From Saprospiraceae bacterium (lineage in GTDB: Bacteria; Bacteroidota; Bacteroidia; Chitinophagales; Saprospiraceae), in the NCBI GenBank assembly GCA_016714445.1, contig JADJNF010000008.1, forward strand, positions 930,001 through 994,000: a stretch of 64,000 nucleotides of DNA, written 5' to 3'. This document shows, one piece after another, positions 35,327 through 44,529 of the stretch. Under the pieces are notes generated by a model. The model ran no database searches, was not told the DNA's origin, and saw only the letters and a program-made list of their open reading frames with translations. The first letter of the stretch is position 1; the number at the start of each line of letters is the position of its first letter. Made by a program: the position numbers and the translations under genes.

Positions 35327-36133
35327 ATGAAACATACATATTTTTTTTTCTTTAGTATATTATTTTTAGCTTTATTCTTTTTTCAATCTTGCAAAAATTC
35401 GACTTCTGCAAAAAGGAAAGGAATAAGAGAAAATCAACAAAATATCAATGAAAAACAAATTGCTTTTATTACCTACGGCACTGACCCAGATGCAGAAAAG
35501 TGGTTTGAGTATAATGACAAAGGTGATCTAATAATACAAAGCATCTCGGGGGACACAATCATTTATGAATATTCTGAAAACAAAATTGTCAAACGACATC
35601 TTGATAAAAACCTCAGTTGGCAATCCCGAGTTGAATACACCATAGATAAAAATGGAAGAATAGTAAGTAGTATGTCCTATGACGAAAATGACAAAGAAAT
35701 CAGTAAAAATGAATTCCTTTATAATGATGAAGGCTACCTAATCAAAAATATGGAAGTTATCCAAAAAACAGGATCTAAATATATCAATGAATATTTTTAT
35801 GAAGAAGGTAATCTTAAAGAAGTAAAAGCTTTTGATGTTTCAGGTAAAAATAATTCATCTTATGCTTATGAGTATTTTAAAGATAAGGACAATTTGCTCA
35901 ACCTTTTTATGCAGCAAATTTCAGATGATATTGTTCCAAACGGGCGATTTGGGAAAAAGAATAGAAATATGGTCAAACAAATGTCTAACATATCCAAAGA
36001 AGGCGATACGTTGTCTTTGTTAAATTACAGATATGCTGATGATGTCAATGATTCGATTATGAAAGAGTTTCAAACCGATGTACTCAATGAATTTGATACA
36101 GAGTTGACATATCATTTTAGTAAAAAAAATTAA
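35327..36133 (+). CDS. Lipoprotein with YD-like repeats, DUF4595-like
   Basis: A 268-residue lipoprotein (lipobox FFQSC, Cys22) followed by a Ser/Lys/Asn-rich linker. Short beta repeats then follow, such as WFEYNDKGDLIIQS, VEYTIDKNGRIVSS, FLYNDEGYLIKN and YFYEEGNLKEV. This is the same architecture as the 20607 lipoprotein, though identity is low. The C-terminal 80 residues differ and end with a beta strand TELTYHFSKKN. It is probably outer-membrane anchored, function unknown, and transcribed alone. Confidence 0.68.
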   Translation: MKHTYFFFFSILFLALFFFQSCKNSTSAKRKGIRENQQNINEKQIAFITYGTDPDAEKWFEYNDKGDLIIQSISGDTIIYEYSENKIVKRHLDKNLSWQSRVEYTIDKNGRIVSSMSYDENDKEISKNEFLYNDEGYLIKNMEVIQKTGSKYINEYFYEEGNLKEVKAFDVSGKNNSSYAYEYFKDKDNLLNLFMQQISDDIVPNGRFGKKNRNMVKQMSNISKEGDTLSLLNYRYADDVNDSIMKEFQTDVLNEFDTELTYHFSKKN

Positions 36134-36256
36134 ATAACATTTCGATCGCATGATGATGTATCATGAAGTTTTAGTAAAAATTGTACCGCATTCTGTTCCT
36201 AAATGATGACTAAAATGGATTGATACATCATTAATAAATCAAATAAATTTTAACCT

Positions 36257-36361
36257 ATGAATGTATATTTAGTTTCAACAAAAGTAAAAAATGCAAATAA
36301 TGATGATGGTAACCTGTCAGATGTAAATGATACTTATGACGATGTGCACATATGGATTTAA
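36257..36361 (+). other. Possible 34-codon ORF
   Basis: ATG 36257 to TAA 36361 encodes an acidic 34-residue peptide (MNVYLVSTKVKNANNDDGN..). It precedes the next small ORF by 21 bp. It could be a real micro-ORF or a gene fragment; nothing beyond the open frame supports it. Confidence 0.2.
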
Positions 36362-36382
36362 ACCAGATATTTAGAAACGAAC

Positions 36383-36577
36383 ATGATTTCAAAGATATTA
36401 ACATTATTGTACTGGTCTACTGTAGGGATATACCTGATTTTTCTGGTTATTTTTACAATTATGTATTTTACTGAAAAGGAAAACTGGACGAACAGAAGTA
36501 TTTATAACTGGATGAACTTTAAAAGATTGGTAATACCTTCCATTTTTCTACTAACCTCCTCAGTAGCAAAATTTTAG
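36383..36577 (+). CDS. Small membrane protein (64 residues)
   Basis: A 64-residue protein with one long hydrophobic helix (about 5-29) and a second shorter one (about 48-60) joined by a polar loop with TEKENWTNRS. No family is known. It is consistent with the other tiny membrane genes in this region but could be a fragment of a larger one. Confidence 0.4.
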   Translation: MISKILTLLYWSTVGIYLIFLVIFTIMYFTEKENWTNRSIYNWMNFKRLVIPSIFLLTSSVAKF

Positions 36578-36893
36578 AAAGATAATAATGTGTCTAAATA
36601 TTAATTTATTACCTGTTGCCTTCATTGCCCTATTAATGACTGGCGGGTTGTTTATATTGTTGTTGTATAGCAGATCTTATCTTTAAGAAAGATGATAGAA
36701 AATCATTTTGATGAAAAAAAGCTTTTGGAAACAATAAAAATTTATCAGGATAAATACCTATACTTTGCTAATATGATGTAAGTTATTCTTGTTAATGAAA
36801 ATGAATGCTAGTGTTATTCACATGTTAAGCAAAAAATAATTTCTTAATAAGTGATGAAGGAACTTTAATTTTGATCCATCATCAAATCAATTA
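36578..36893 (+). other. Intergenic region with possible gene fragments
   Basis: About 315 bp. A 32-codon frame from ATG 36588 encodes a hydrophobic helix (LLPVAFIALLMTGGLFILLL). A 29-codon frame from ATG 36692, in another register, encodes ENHFDEKKLLETIKIYQDKY. The two together could be the remains of one frameshifted small membrane protein. TAATTTTG at 36866-36873 is a -7-like element 21 bp before the kinase start. Confidence 0.3.
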
Positions 36894-38162
36894 GTGAAAG
36901 GAAACCATATAAAAATACTGACCATTTTTGGCATTCTTGCCATCGTCTCCATTTTCCTGATTCAGATTTTCTGGGTCAGACAGGCATTTACCATTTCAGA
37001 AAGTCAGTTTGAACATAATATCACCGTAGCTCTCCGACAAGTAGCTGAGAAGATTGCCGTGAAAAATAAAACCACTTTTCTCCAGCGCAATCCGGTTATA
37101 AAAGTAAATCCCCGGCTGTATGTCGTTCAGGTAAATAGCGAAATTGACGCAACACTGCTTGATCATTTTCTTAAAACATCCTTCGATTATTTCAATATCA
37201 ATCAGGATGTAGAGTATAGTATTTATAGTTGTGAAGACAACAAACTGGTATATTGTAACTATATCCAGAAAAAGAAACCATTAAAAGTGGCATCGACACC
37301 GGTACTTCCTAAGTTTGAAGGTGTAGATTACTATTTTAGCGTAAGTTTCCCCAATTATCCCATTATTTCGATGCATAACATACCTATGTGGATGATGACA
37401 TCAGGTGTCTTGATTTTTTTGGTCTTATTTTTTATATATGCATTGTTTGTTGTATTTGCTCAGAAATCAGTTACACAGGTACAACGCGAATTTATCAACA
37501 ATATGACCCATGAGTTTAAAACACCATTATCTACCATCTCTGTGATCCAACAAGTGATTTCTGATCCGGACATTGTCAAAACGCCCCAGCGTCTCGCCAC
37601 TTACGCTCAGATCATAGGAGTAGAAACCAGAAGGCTCAATGATCAGGTAGAAAAAGTACTTAACATATCAAAACTAGAAAAAAAACAATTTGAATTACAT
37701 CTGGAAGAAATAGACGTTCATGAAGTAATAGAGCAGGTAGTATACAATCTGACACATACAGATTTTGAAAAAATATTGGATATCAAGACAGACCTGAAAG
37801 CTTCACCGCAAATCATTCTGGCAGATCGGGTTCACTTCAACAATGTAATATGCAACATTACTGAAAATGCGGTGAAATATTCAGTCAATGAAGCAAAAAT
37901 CGTCATTTCTACAAAAAACGTAAAGGACAAGTTAATTATATCAATATCTGACAAAGGGGAAGGAATAGAAAAAAAAGAATTAAAAAAGATATTTGAAAAA
38001 TTTTATCGGATATCCACCGGAAATACGCACAATGTAAAAGGCTTCGGATTGGGATTGTTTTATGTCAAACAAATAGCTGATGCTCACAAATGGAAAATCA
38101 ATGTCCAATCCGTATTGGGTATCGGTACGGATTTTATAATTATTGCAGACCTTAAAAAGTAA
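36894..38162 (+). CDS. Sensor histidine kinase
   Basis: A 422-residue kinase starting at GTG 36894. A transmembrane helix (about 7-25), a periplasmic domain of about 135 residues and a second helix (about 163-190) precede HisKA. That domain has NNMTHEFKTPLSTI, with His206 the phosphoacceptor. The ATPase domain follows, with N-box NITENAVKYS (about 322), DKGEGIEKKE (about 352) and GFGLGLFYV (about 385). It phosphorylates the response regulator encoded 9 bp downstream. The sensed signal is unknown. Confidence 0.92.
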   Translation: MKGNHIKILTIFGILAIVSIFLIQIFWVRQAFTISESQFEHNITVALRQVAEKIAVKNKTTFLQRNPVIKVNPRLYVVQVNSEIDATLLDHFLKTSFDYFNINQDVEYSIYSCEDNKLVYCNYIQKKKPLKVASTPVLPKFEGVDYYFSVSFPNYPIISMHNIPMWMMTSGVLIFLVLFFIYALFVVFAQKSVTQVQREFINNMTHEFKTPLSTISVIQQVISDPDIVKTPQRLATYAQIIGVETRRLNDQVEKVLNISKLEKKQFELHLEEIDVHEVIEQVVYNLTHTDFEKILDIKTDLKASPQIILADRVHFNNVICNITENAVKYSVNEAKIVISTKNVKDKLIISISDKGEGIEKKELKKIFEKFYRISTGNTHNVKGFGLGLFYVKQIADAHKWKINVQSVLGIGTDFIIIADLKK

Positions 38163-38170
38163 TATTCTAT

Positions 38171-38863
38171 ATGGCAAAAGTATTTTATGTCGAAGATGAT
38201 GCCAATCTGAGTTTTGTCGTCAAAGATTGTCTTGAAATAGCGGGACATACCGTACATCATTTTTCCAAAGGGGATGAAGCTTTAAAGGCTTTCAATAAGT
38301 TTGAATATGATATTTGTATTTTGGATGTCATGTTGCCCAATCTGGATGGATTCTCACTTACCAAAGCCATCCGGGATAAAAATCCCAATATTCCGGTTAT
38401 TTTTGTATCGGCCAGAGTTCAGATACAGGATAAACTGGAAGGTCTGCAACTGGGTGGGGATGATTACATTTTCAAACCTTTCAGCATTGAAGAGTTATTA
38501 TTAAAAGTAAATATTTTTATTAAGAGGAATAAATCTTTTCTGACAGAGCGCCCACTGAAGGAAACTCGTTTTGAGTTGGGACATTTTATATTTGACTGTA
38601 ACAATATGGTTTTACTGGCTAAAGATGAAACTATACGGCTTACCGGCAGAGAAGCGGATTTACTGGTCTACTTTATAAAAAATAAAAATAAACTCATCAA
38701 ACGAAGGGACATACTTATTGCATTATGGGGGAAGGATGATTACTTTCTGGGCAGAAGTCTGGATGTATTTATTTCCAGACTTCGTAAATTTTTATCATCA
38801 GACGATACCATAAAAATCGAAAATATACCTCGAGTGGGTTTTAAATTCAGAATGGACGAGTGA
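38171..38863 (+). CDS. OmpR/PhoB-type response regulator
   Basis: A 230-residue regulator. The receiver domain (about 1-120) has the acidic pair in YVEDDAN, the phospho-acceptor Asp52 in ILDVMLP, and Lys in IFKPFSIEE. A winged-helix DNA-binding domain (about 135-228) follows, with RLTGREADLLVYF and a recognition region RSLDVFISRLRKFL. It pairs with the kinase 9 bp upstream. Its targets are not visible from the window. Confidence 0.93.
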   Translation: MAKVFYVEDDANLSFVVKDCLEIAGHTVHHFSKGDEALKAFNKFEYDICILDVMLPNLDGFSLTKAIRDKNPNIPVIFVSARVQIQDKLEGLQLGGDDYIFKPFSIEELLLKVNIFIKRNKSFLTERPLKETRFELGHFIFDCNNMVLLAKDETIRLTGREADLLVYFIKNKNKLIKRRDILIALWGKDDYFLGRSLDVFISRLRKFLSSDDTIKIENIPRVGFKFRMDE

Positions 38864-39028
38864 TCAGTAAAAATATGTTTTCAGATAATCCATTAGGGAG
38901 ACTCTGTACATCCAGGCCATCAGGATCAAAGAGATCAGAACAAACCAAAGTACAACCTTAAATTTTTTATAAAAGGTAGCAATTATATCTTGCCTGGTCT
39001 GATATCTTTTTCGTTTTCTATATGCCAC
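38864..39028 (-). CDS. Small single-pass membrane protein (54 residues)
   Basis: On the minus strand GTG 39028 opens a 54-codon frame. It encodes a very basic N-terminus (AYRKRKRYQTRQD), a hydrophobic helix VVLWFVLISLILMAWM and a short tail ending KTYFY. It fits exactly between the response regulator stop at 38863 and the DUF3127 gene, on that gene's strand with a 15 bp gap. It is therefore probably the last gene of the proS/DUF3127 transcript. A positive-inside topology is expected. There is no known function. Confidence 0.5.
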   Translation of the reverse strand: MAYRKRKRYQTRQDIIATFYKKFKVVLWFVLISLILMAWMYRVSLMDYLKTYFY

Positions 39029-39043
39029 TATTTGGTCATATTT

Positions 39044-39427
39044 TTAAAAAGGAAGATCGTCAAAATCTGCGGGTAAGCCACCACCACCGAAATCAGTATT
39101 TTCTTCAAAAACAGGTGGAGCAGGAGGTGCTGCAGACGCCGCCTGAAATCCCTGATTGTTCTGAACTGACTTTTCCACTTTCCAGGCATTCAGATTTGTA
39201 AAATATTTTCCCTGCCACTCTCTGCCTCTGAGATCAAAGGAGACTTTTATTTTTTCGCCTTCCTGACAGCCATCTATGACACCGCATTTGTCTTGTGTCA
39301 ATTGAAATTTTACATATTGAGGATAAGTTCCCTCAGTAGTGATTACAAACTCACGGGTCTGAAAAGAGCTGGATTTACTCTCTATGTCAAATATTTTATG
39401 AAGTGTTCCTTCGATTTCGAATGTCAT
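39044..39427 (-). CDS. DUF3127 OB-fold protein (SSB-like)
   Basis: A 127-residue protein. The first 85 residues match the DUF3127 family of Bacteroidota: MTFEIEGTLHKIFDIESKS, FVITTEGTYPQYVKFQLTQDKC, GREWQGKYFTNLNAWKVEK. It is predicted to be an OB fold similar to single-stranded DNA-binding protein. A Pro/Ala-rich linker leads to an acidic, Gly-rich tail ending DFDDLPF. This resembles the acidic DDIPF tip by which SSB recruits partner proteins, and it supports a nucleic-acid role. It lies 24 bp downstream of proS. Confidence 0.85.
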   Translation of the reverse strand: MTFEIEGTLHKIFDIESKSSSFQTREFVITTEGTYPQYVKFQLTQDKCGVIDGCQEGEKIKVSFDLRGREWQGKYFTNLNAWKVEKSVQNNQGFQAASAAPPAPPVFEENTDFGGGGLPADFDDLPF

Positions 39428-39451
39428 AATAACTTTCTTTATGATTTTGGA

Positions 39452-40921
39452 TTAATATGCTTTTGCAAAAATAACTCTTTTTGATGACGATCGGCCTGAA
39501 TATATACAAACACCGATTTCTTCCGGGGCATCCAAAGGAATACACCGTATGGTTGCTTTGGTTTCTTCCTTGATTTTATCTTCAGTTTCTGATGTACCAT
39601 CCCAATGGCAGGATAGGAAACCACCTTTTGTTTCCAGTACTTCTTTAAATTGTTCAAATGTATCTACGGGCGTAATGTGACTATCTCGGTATGATTTTGC
39701 TCTGTTGAAAAGATTTTCCTGAATGTCATCCAGCAGATTCTTAACATATGGCACTACATTGTCCAGTCCTATACTTGATTTTTCTTTGGTATCTCTTCGG
39801 GCTACTTCGATGGTATTATTTTCCAGATCACGTTTTCCCAAACCTAATCTGATCGGGATGCCCATCATTTCATATTCTGCAAATTTGAATCCGGGACGTT
39901 TGGTTTCATCTTTGTCGATTTTTACACTGATGCCCAATGTCTTCAAAGCATGGCTGATTTCTTCAGCTTTTTCCATCAATTCCGAATCTGGTTTTGGAAT
40001 AGGTACGATAACTACCTGTATCGGAGCCAGTTTTGGCGGTAACACCAAACCTTCATCATCTGAGTGAGTCATGATTAGTCCACCGATAAGACGGGTAGAA
40101 ACACCCCAGGAAGTGGCCCAAACCAACTCTTTTTCATTTTTATCATTGCTGAAGGTGACATTGAATGCTTTGGCAAAATTCTGGCCCAGGAAATGTGATG
40201 TACCAGCCTGAAGTGCTTTCCCATCCTGCATAAGTGCTTCGATGGTAAATGTATCGTCCGCACCGGCAAATCGTTCATTTTCCGATTTAAATCCTTTTAT
40301 AACAGGCATAGCCATAAATTCTTCAGCAAAAACTGCGTATAAATCATGGATAAGTCGGGCCTCGCTGATCGCTTCGGCTTTGCTTGCATGGGCGGTGTGT
40401 CCTTCCTGCCATAGAAATTCTGCTGTTCTGAGAAAAGGCCTAGTCCGCATTTCCCATCGTACCACATTGGCCCACTGATTGATTAATATAGGGAGATCTC
40501 TGTATGATTGGATCCAGTCCCTATATGTATTCCAGATGATGGCTTCGCTGGTAGGTCTCACAATCAGTTCTTCTTCCAGTTTGGCTTCGGGATCGACCAT
40601 GAGTTTACCTTTATTGTCCGGATCATTTTTAAGTCGGTAATGTGTTACTATAGCACATTCTTTGGCAAAACCTTCCGCATTTTTTTCTTCAGCTTCAAAA
40701 AGGCTTTTGGGCACAAATAGCGGAAAATAAGCATTGACATGTCCCGTTTCCTTAAACATTTTGTCCAGCTGATCTCTCATTTTTTCCCAGATAGCGTAGC
40801 CATATGGCTTAATGACCATGCAACCCCTGACTGCCGAGTTGTCTGCTAGATTTGCTTTTTTTACAATGTCATTATACCATTGTGAATAATTCTCTTCTCT
40901 TCCCGTTATCTCTTTTGCCAT
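39452..40921 (-). CDS. proS: Prolyl-tRNA synthetase
   Basis: A 489-residue class II synthetase that attaches proline to tRNA-Pro. Class II motif 2 lies in NVVRWEMRTRPFLRTAEFLWQEGHTAH. The proline-binding RPTSEAIIW segment is before it, and an anticodon-binding domain with VVIVPIPKP follows. The length and zinc-like C-terminal domain ending KRVIFAKAY match the archaeal/eukaryote-like ProS form used in Bacteroidota, without the large editing insertion of the bacterial form. Downstream DUF3127 and small membrane genes share the strand. Confidence 0.96.
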   Translation of the reverse strand: MAKEITGREENYSQWYNDIVKKANLADNSAVRGCMVIKPYGYAIWEKMRDQLDKMFKETGHVNAYFPLFVPKSLFEAEEKNAEGFAKECAIVTHYRLKNDPDNKGKLMVDPEAKLEEELIVRPTSEAIIWNTYRDWIQSYRDLPILINQWANVVRWEMRTRPFLRTAEFLWQEGHTAHASKAEAISEARLIHDLYAVFAEEFMAMPVIKGFKSENERFAGADDTFTIEALMQDGKALQAGTSHFLGQNFAKAFNVTFSNDKNEKELVWATSWGVSTRLIGGLIMTHSDDEGLVLPPKLAPIQVVIVPIPKPDSELMEKAEEISHALKTLGISVKIDKDETKRPGFKFAEYEMMGIPIRLGLGKRDLENNTIEVARRDTKEKSSIGLDNVVPYVKNLLDDIQENLFNRAKSYRDSHITPVDTFEQFKEVLETKGGFLSCHWDGTSETEDKIKEETKATIRCIPLDAPEEIGVCIYSGRSSSKRVIFAKAY

Positions 40922-41177
40922 AAATATTGCAATCTGATTGCTTTTAAGTTAAAATTAAATTAATATCACCTACAACTGAACTTTTGAACGATTGAAAACG
41001 TCATCACTATACTTATCATTCTTTCGGAAAAGGTTAAACAAAGGATTTAACAAAAAAGAAGAATAACTTTAAGTGATTTTTAACGTAATATTTCGTGCAA
41101 AAGTAATAAATTGCACTCGAATTAGTAAGAAAGACTTATTTATTGCGATCAAAATAATAAAATTAAAAAATAAAATC

Positions 41178-42422
41178 ATGAAACCCCGATTATTTACACG
41201 GTTATTTGTCTTCATGTTGGTTATGTCTTCCTTTGGATTACAAGCACAATTTGATGATTTGTATTACGATTATCGTAAGGACGAAGGTATTGGTAAAAAA
41301 ACATCCACAGTATCATATAATGATGATTACAGGAATGAAGATGAGTCTTATCAGGATGAATATGACAATGATGAATACAGCAATTATGATGAATATGCTT
41401 ACTCATCACGAATCAGAAGATTTCACCAACCGGTAGTCACAAGCAGATATTACAGTAGTTTCGATAGCTGGTGGTATGATGATTATTACAATGATTCATA
41501 TTATGGGTATAATGGTAACAATTCCGTAAATATATTTATTGGATCATCTTTTGGTAATTGGAATCGTCCTTGGGGCTTCAATTCCTGGAACAACTGGAAT
41601 AATGGCTGGGGATACAATACCTGGAATCGGCCATGGGGTTGGAACAGTTGGAATAGTTGTCCAAATTATGGCTGGGGTAACAACATTTATTACGGTAATG
41701 TATTTTACGGCAATAATTGGAATGGCAACAATAATTGGAATAATAACGGATGGAACAACTGGAATAACGGATATGAATATAGTAATAAATCTTTTGGCAG
41801 CAGAAAAGGGGGGTCACTTACTTCCTCTGTGAAAGGCAGAAATGCATCCCCCAGAAGAGAAGTTGTTTCAGGTGGAAACGGAACATCAGGAGATAGAGTT
41901 GGTCTTACAAAAGAGGATGGTGTTACTTCATCTAGAATTAAAAGAGATGATAAAGATTATAAGGGCGATATCAGGAAACGTGATCCCAATGGTGTAGAAA
42001 CTAAAAAATCTGAAAGATCCCGTATATACACCAATCCGGATAGGAATACCAGTCCTAATAGTACATCTCCTTCCAGAAACAATGATTCATCAAGGGAAAG
42101 AAGAAGTACAGAACCTGCTGACAAAAGCAGAAGGGAATCAGGAAGTACTACTCCAACTGAATCGGGAAGAAACAGAGGCAATATTGATAGCAGTCAAAGA
42201 AGATCTTCAAACGAAAGCACCCGTTCCAACAGGTCTGAAGACAACTCAGGATCCAACAGGAATTCATCTGGAAACAGTTGGGATTCAGGGTCATCGTCCA
42301 GAAGTAGCGGTAGCAGTAACATGGGCACTTCCAGATCTTCTTCCAGTGGAAGTGGTAGTTCCGGTAGCTCTTCCAGATCAGGTGGTGGTAGTGGAAGCTC
42401 TTCCAGAAGAGGCGGCGGCTAA
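41178..42422 (+). CDS. Low-complexity secreted protein
   Basis: A 414-residue protein from ATG 41178; the frame is open 105 bp further up, but only this start gives the signal peptide ending GLQAQ. Three biased regions follow: an Asp/Tyr-rich stretch (about 20-90), a Trp/Asn/Gly-rich stretch with repeats such as WNNWNNGW and NWNGNNNW (about 110-205), and a Ser/Arg/Gly-rich tail (about 215-414). No enzyme motif is present. It is likely an extracellular or surface matrix-type protein. A terminator lies 34 bp after the stop, and a porin gene follows. Confidence 0.65.
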   Translation: MKPRLFTRLFVFMLVMSSFGLQAQFDDLYYDYRKDEGIGKKTSTVSYNDDYRNEDESYQDEYDNDEYSNYDEYAYSSRIRRFHQPVVTSRYYSSFDSWWYDDYYNDSYYGYNGNNSVNIFIGSSFGNWNRPWGFNSWNNWNNGWGYNTWNRPWGWNSWNSCPNYGWGNNIYYGNVFYGNNWNGNNNWNNNGWNNWNNGYEYSNKSFGSRKGGSLTSSVKGRNASPRREVVSGGNGTSGDRVGLTKEDGVTSSRIKRDDKDYKGDIRKRDPNGVETKKSERSRIYTNPDRNTSPNSTSPSRNNDSSRERRSTEPADKSRRESGSTTPTESGRNRGNIDSSQRRSSNESTRSNRSEDNSGSNRNSSGNSWDSGSSSRSSGSSNMGTSRSSSSGSGSSGSSSRSGGGSGSSSRRGGG

Positions 42423-42456
42423 GAGATATCGGTTTAAGCAATTTTAAAATATACAT

Positions 42457-42498
42457 AAGGGCTGAGATAATATAAAAGTTATTCAGCCCTTTTATTTA
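42457..42498 (+). terminator. Rho-independent terminator between the low-complexity gene and the porin gene
   Basis: AAGGGCTGA (42457-42465) pairs with TCAGCCCTT (42483-42491), extended by a weaker inner stem, followed by TTTTATTT. It may still allow some read-through into the porin gene at 42523. Confidence 0.75.
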
Positions 42499-42522
42499 AG
42501 TCAATTGTCAAATATAATAAAA

Positions 42523-44004
42523 ATGAGAAACAGCAATATAATTATAGCATTACTTTTACTTATCATATCAAATGTTAGATCACAGAATATATCTGATATT
42601 GTCAGGTGGTCATCTTTGGATCAAATAGGCACAGCCCGTACCCTGGGAGTTGGTAGTGCATTTGGAGCGATGGGAGGTGATTTTTCTGTCATAAATATCA
42701 ACCCTGCCGGAATTGCAGACTTTAGAATATCTGAAGTAACATTCACACCATCACTCAGAGGAAATAAAACTAAAGCGTACTTTGATAATGATGCTTCAAG
42801 TATTGAAAATAGAAAAGGAACAAAATTGGGATTGGATAATATTGGTTTTGTTATAGCCAATAATCCGGGAAGCAACTGGACAAGTTCTAATTTTGCTGTG
42901 GGTTTTTCCAGAATTGCTGACATGCAGAGAAATGTGCAGCTCAGCGGCAAGATAAAAGGATCCATAACAAATTATTTTGCAGAACAGGCCAATGAAAAAG
43001 TACCGGAAGAATTGGATGATTGGATAGCATATCCTGCTTATAATACAGGAGCCATTTATGACTTTAATGGAGATAATTATTATGAAACAGATTTTGCTGA
43101 TCCAAATCAGGAAGTATTCAGGACTCAGGAAATAATCCAGCAAGGCGGTATCAATGAACTCTCAATAGGTTGGGCGGGAGAATATAAAAACAATATGAAT
43201 TTAGGTATTTCGATAGGAGTACCCTTTTCATCTTTTGAAGAGTTGAAGACCTATTCTGAATCAGATCCTGATGACGAAATTGCTGCATTTAGAAATTTGG
43301 AATATATTGAACGACTGAATACATCCGGTGTAGGTTTTAATTTTAAAGCAGGCTTTACCTACAAAATTTTGAATCAATTCAGACTTGGTGGTGCATTTCA
43401 TTCTCCTACGTGGTATAGATTTACTGATGATTATAGTACAAGTATGTTGTATTCTTTTGAAGATGGATCTATCCAGACTTATGACTACGATTCGCCTGAT
43501 GGTACCTTTGAATATAAAATTACTACCCCATGGAGAGCCATCGGCAGTTTGGGTACTACATACAGGGTTGGTGAAATCAGAGGTTTTGTGAATGCTGATT
43601 TTGAATATCTTGACTATACCAATGCATCCTATAACGGCACCGCTTTTGATTCAAGTCAGGAAGAGCAGCAATGGACCAATGAGGTGAATGGCGAAGTTCA
43701 AAGAAGACTGGGAACAGCCACCAACGTTCGTTTGGGAACTGAATTTGGGTATAAAAACCTTAGACTTAGAGCAGGGTACAGTTGGGAGCGTACACCTTTC
43801 AATGCAGATGATTTTTTCAATAATAAAACTTCGTTTGGTGTAGGATTCAGAGAAGATAATTTTTTTATTGATCTTGGTATACGAGTGGCTGAATACGCCG
43901 AAGGATACAATCCTTACGTTGTATTAGATTCAGAGCTTGACCCGCTGGCCAACATTAATACATCAAAAACTAGAGCAGCACTTACTTTGGGTTTTAAGTT
44001 TTAG
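42523..44004 (+). CDS. OmpP1/FadL-type outer-membrane transport protein
   Basis: A 493-residue outer-membrane protein from ATG 42523, signal peptide ending NVRSQN. GTARTLGVGSAFGAMGGDFSVININPAGIAD near the N-terminus is the characteristic plug region of the FadL/TodX family in Bacteroidota. Amphipathic strands follow to a C-terminal RAALTLGFKF ending in Phe, as needed for barrel assembly. Such proteins import hydrophobic compounds. The only close neighbour is the upstream low-complexity protein. Confidence 0.9.
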   Translation: MRNSNIIIALLLLIISNVRSQNISDIVRWSSLDQIGTARTLGVGSAFGAMGGDFSVININPAGIADFRISEVTFTPSLRGNKTKAYFDNDASSIENRKGTKLGLDNIGFVIANNPGSNWTSSNFAVGFSRIADMQRNVQLSGKIKGSITNYFAEQANEKVPEELDDWIAYPAYNTGAIYDFNGDNYYETDFADPNQEVFRTQEIIQQGGINELSIGWAGEYKNNMNLGISIGVPFSSFEELKTYSESDPDDEIAAFRNLEYIERLNTSGVGFNFKAGFTYKILNQFRLGGAFHSPTWYRFTDDYSTSMLYSFEDGSIQTYDYDSPDGTFEYKITTPWRAIGSLGTTYRVGEIRGFVNADFEYLDYTNASYNGTAFDSSQEEQQWTNEVNGEVQRRLGTATNVRLGTEFGYKNLRLRAGYSWERTPFNADDFFNNKTSFGVGFREDNFFIDLGIRVAEYAEGYNPYVVLDSELDPLANINTSKTRAALTLGFKF

Positions 44005-44088
44005 GGCATATAAAATATATCTTTTTTGTAAAAAGGAAATGCAAAGACGAGGATATATCACAAAACAGACGGCGTAAACAAAATAGGC

Positions 44089-44322
44089 ACTAGTGCTTTG
44101 TCAAGATAAAGAACTTAATGAAATGTTGTTCTTTTTTCAAATCTCTGCGTTAAAAATACTCGCCGTACAATGATCATTTATTAGATGTAGTCTAAGCTGT
44201 GGTACAGCGCCCACTGTTCAGAACTAAAATCGTTTGCGACGATTTCTTTACGCTCTTCTTCTTGATCTTTAAAAAAATAACGGCCATTATAATTTAACTT
44301 TTTATCTTGACAGAGCTCTAGT
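44089..44322. repeat. Short element with 24 bp inverted arms, transposon-like remnant
   Basis: The left arm 44089-44112 and the reverse complement of the right arm 44299-44322 share ACTAGWGCTYTGTCAAGATA plus AARA, with three differences. Between them the minus strand carries an open C-terminal-like frame (NGRYFFKDQEEERKE, then EQWALYHSLDYI, stop at 44181). No start or complete transposase is present. The right arm and adjacent sequence recur at 17203..17322. Confidence 0.55.
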
Positions 44323-44409
44323 TATGTAAATCAAGAATAAAAACCAATTCTAATGAGATTAAAGTAAATGTACATATTTGTTGTTTTTTTTATTGATGTA
44401 TTTTTTTTA

Positions 44410-44529
44410 TTAACAATATGCAGTAAGTACCAAAACTTCTGAATAACCGATTTCTCCATCTTCATTGAAATATTTCTCGGGTTTCAAACCATCATTTTGA
44501 TTTTTTGAGTAGATCAACCATAGTAACTT
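44410..44529 (-). pseudogene. Possible gene remnant
   Basis: A 39-codon open stretch with protein-like composition (KNQNDGLKPEKYFNEDGEIG, then YSEVLVLTAYC and stop). It has no start, and stop codons precede it immediately. It may be the surviving 3' end of a lost gene. Weak evidence. Confidence 0.25.

Noticed and set aside
41221..42181. Several long frames on the other strand and in other frames of the low-complexity gene.
   Set aside because: They arise from the biased codon pattern (Trp/Asn/Gly and Ser/Arg repeats) of the real gene.
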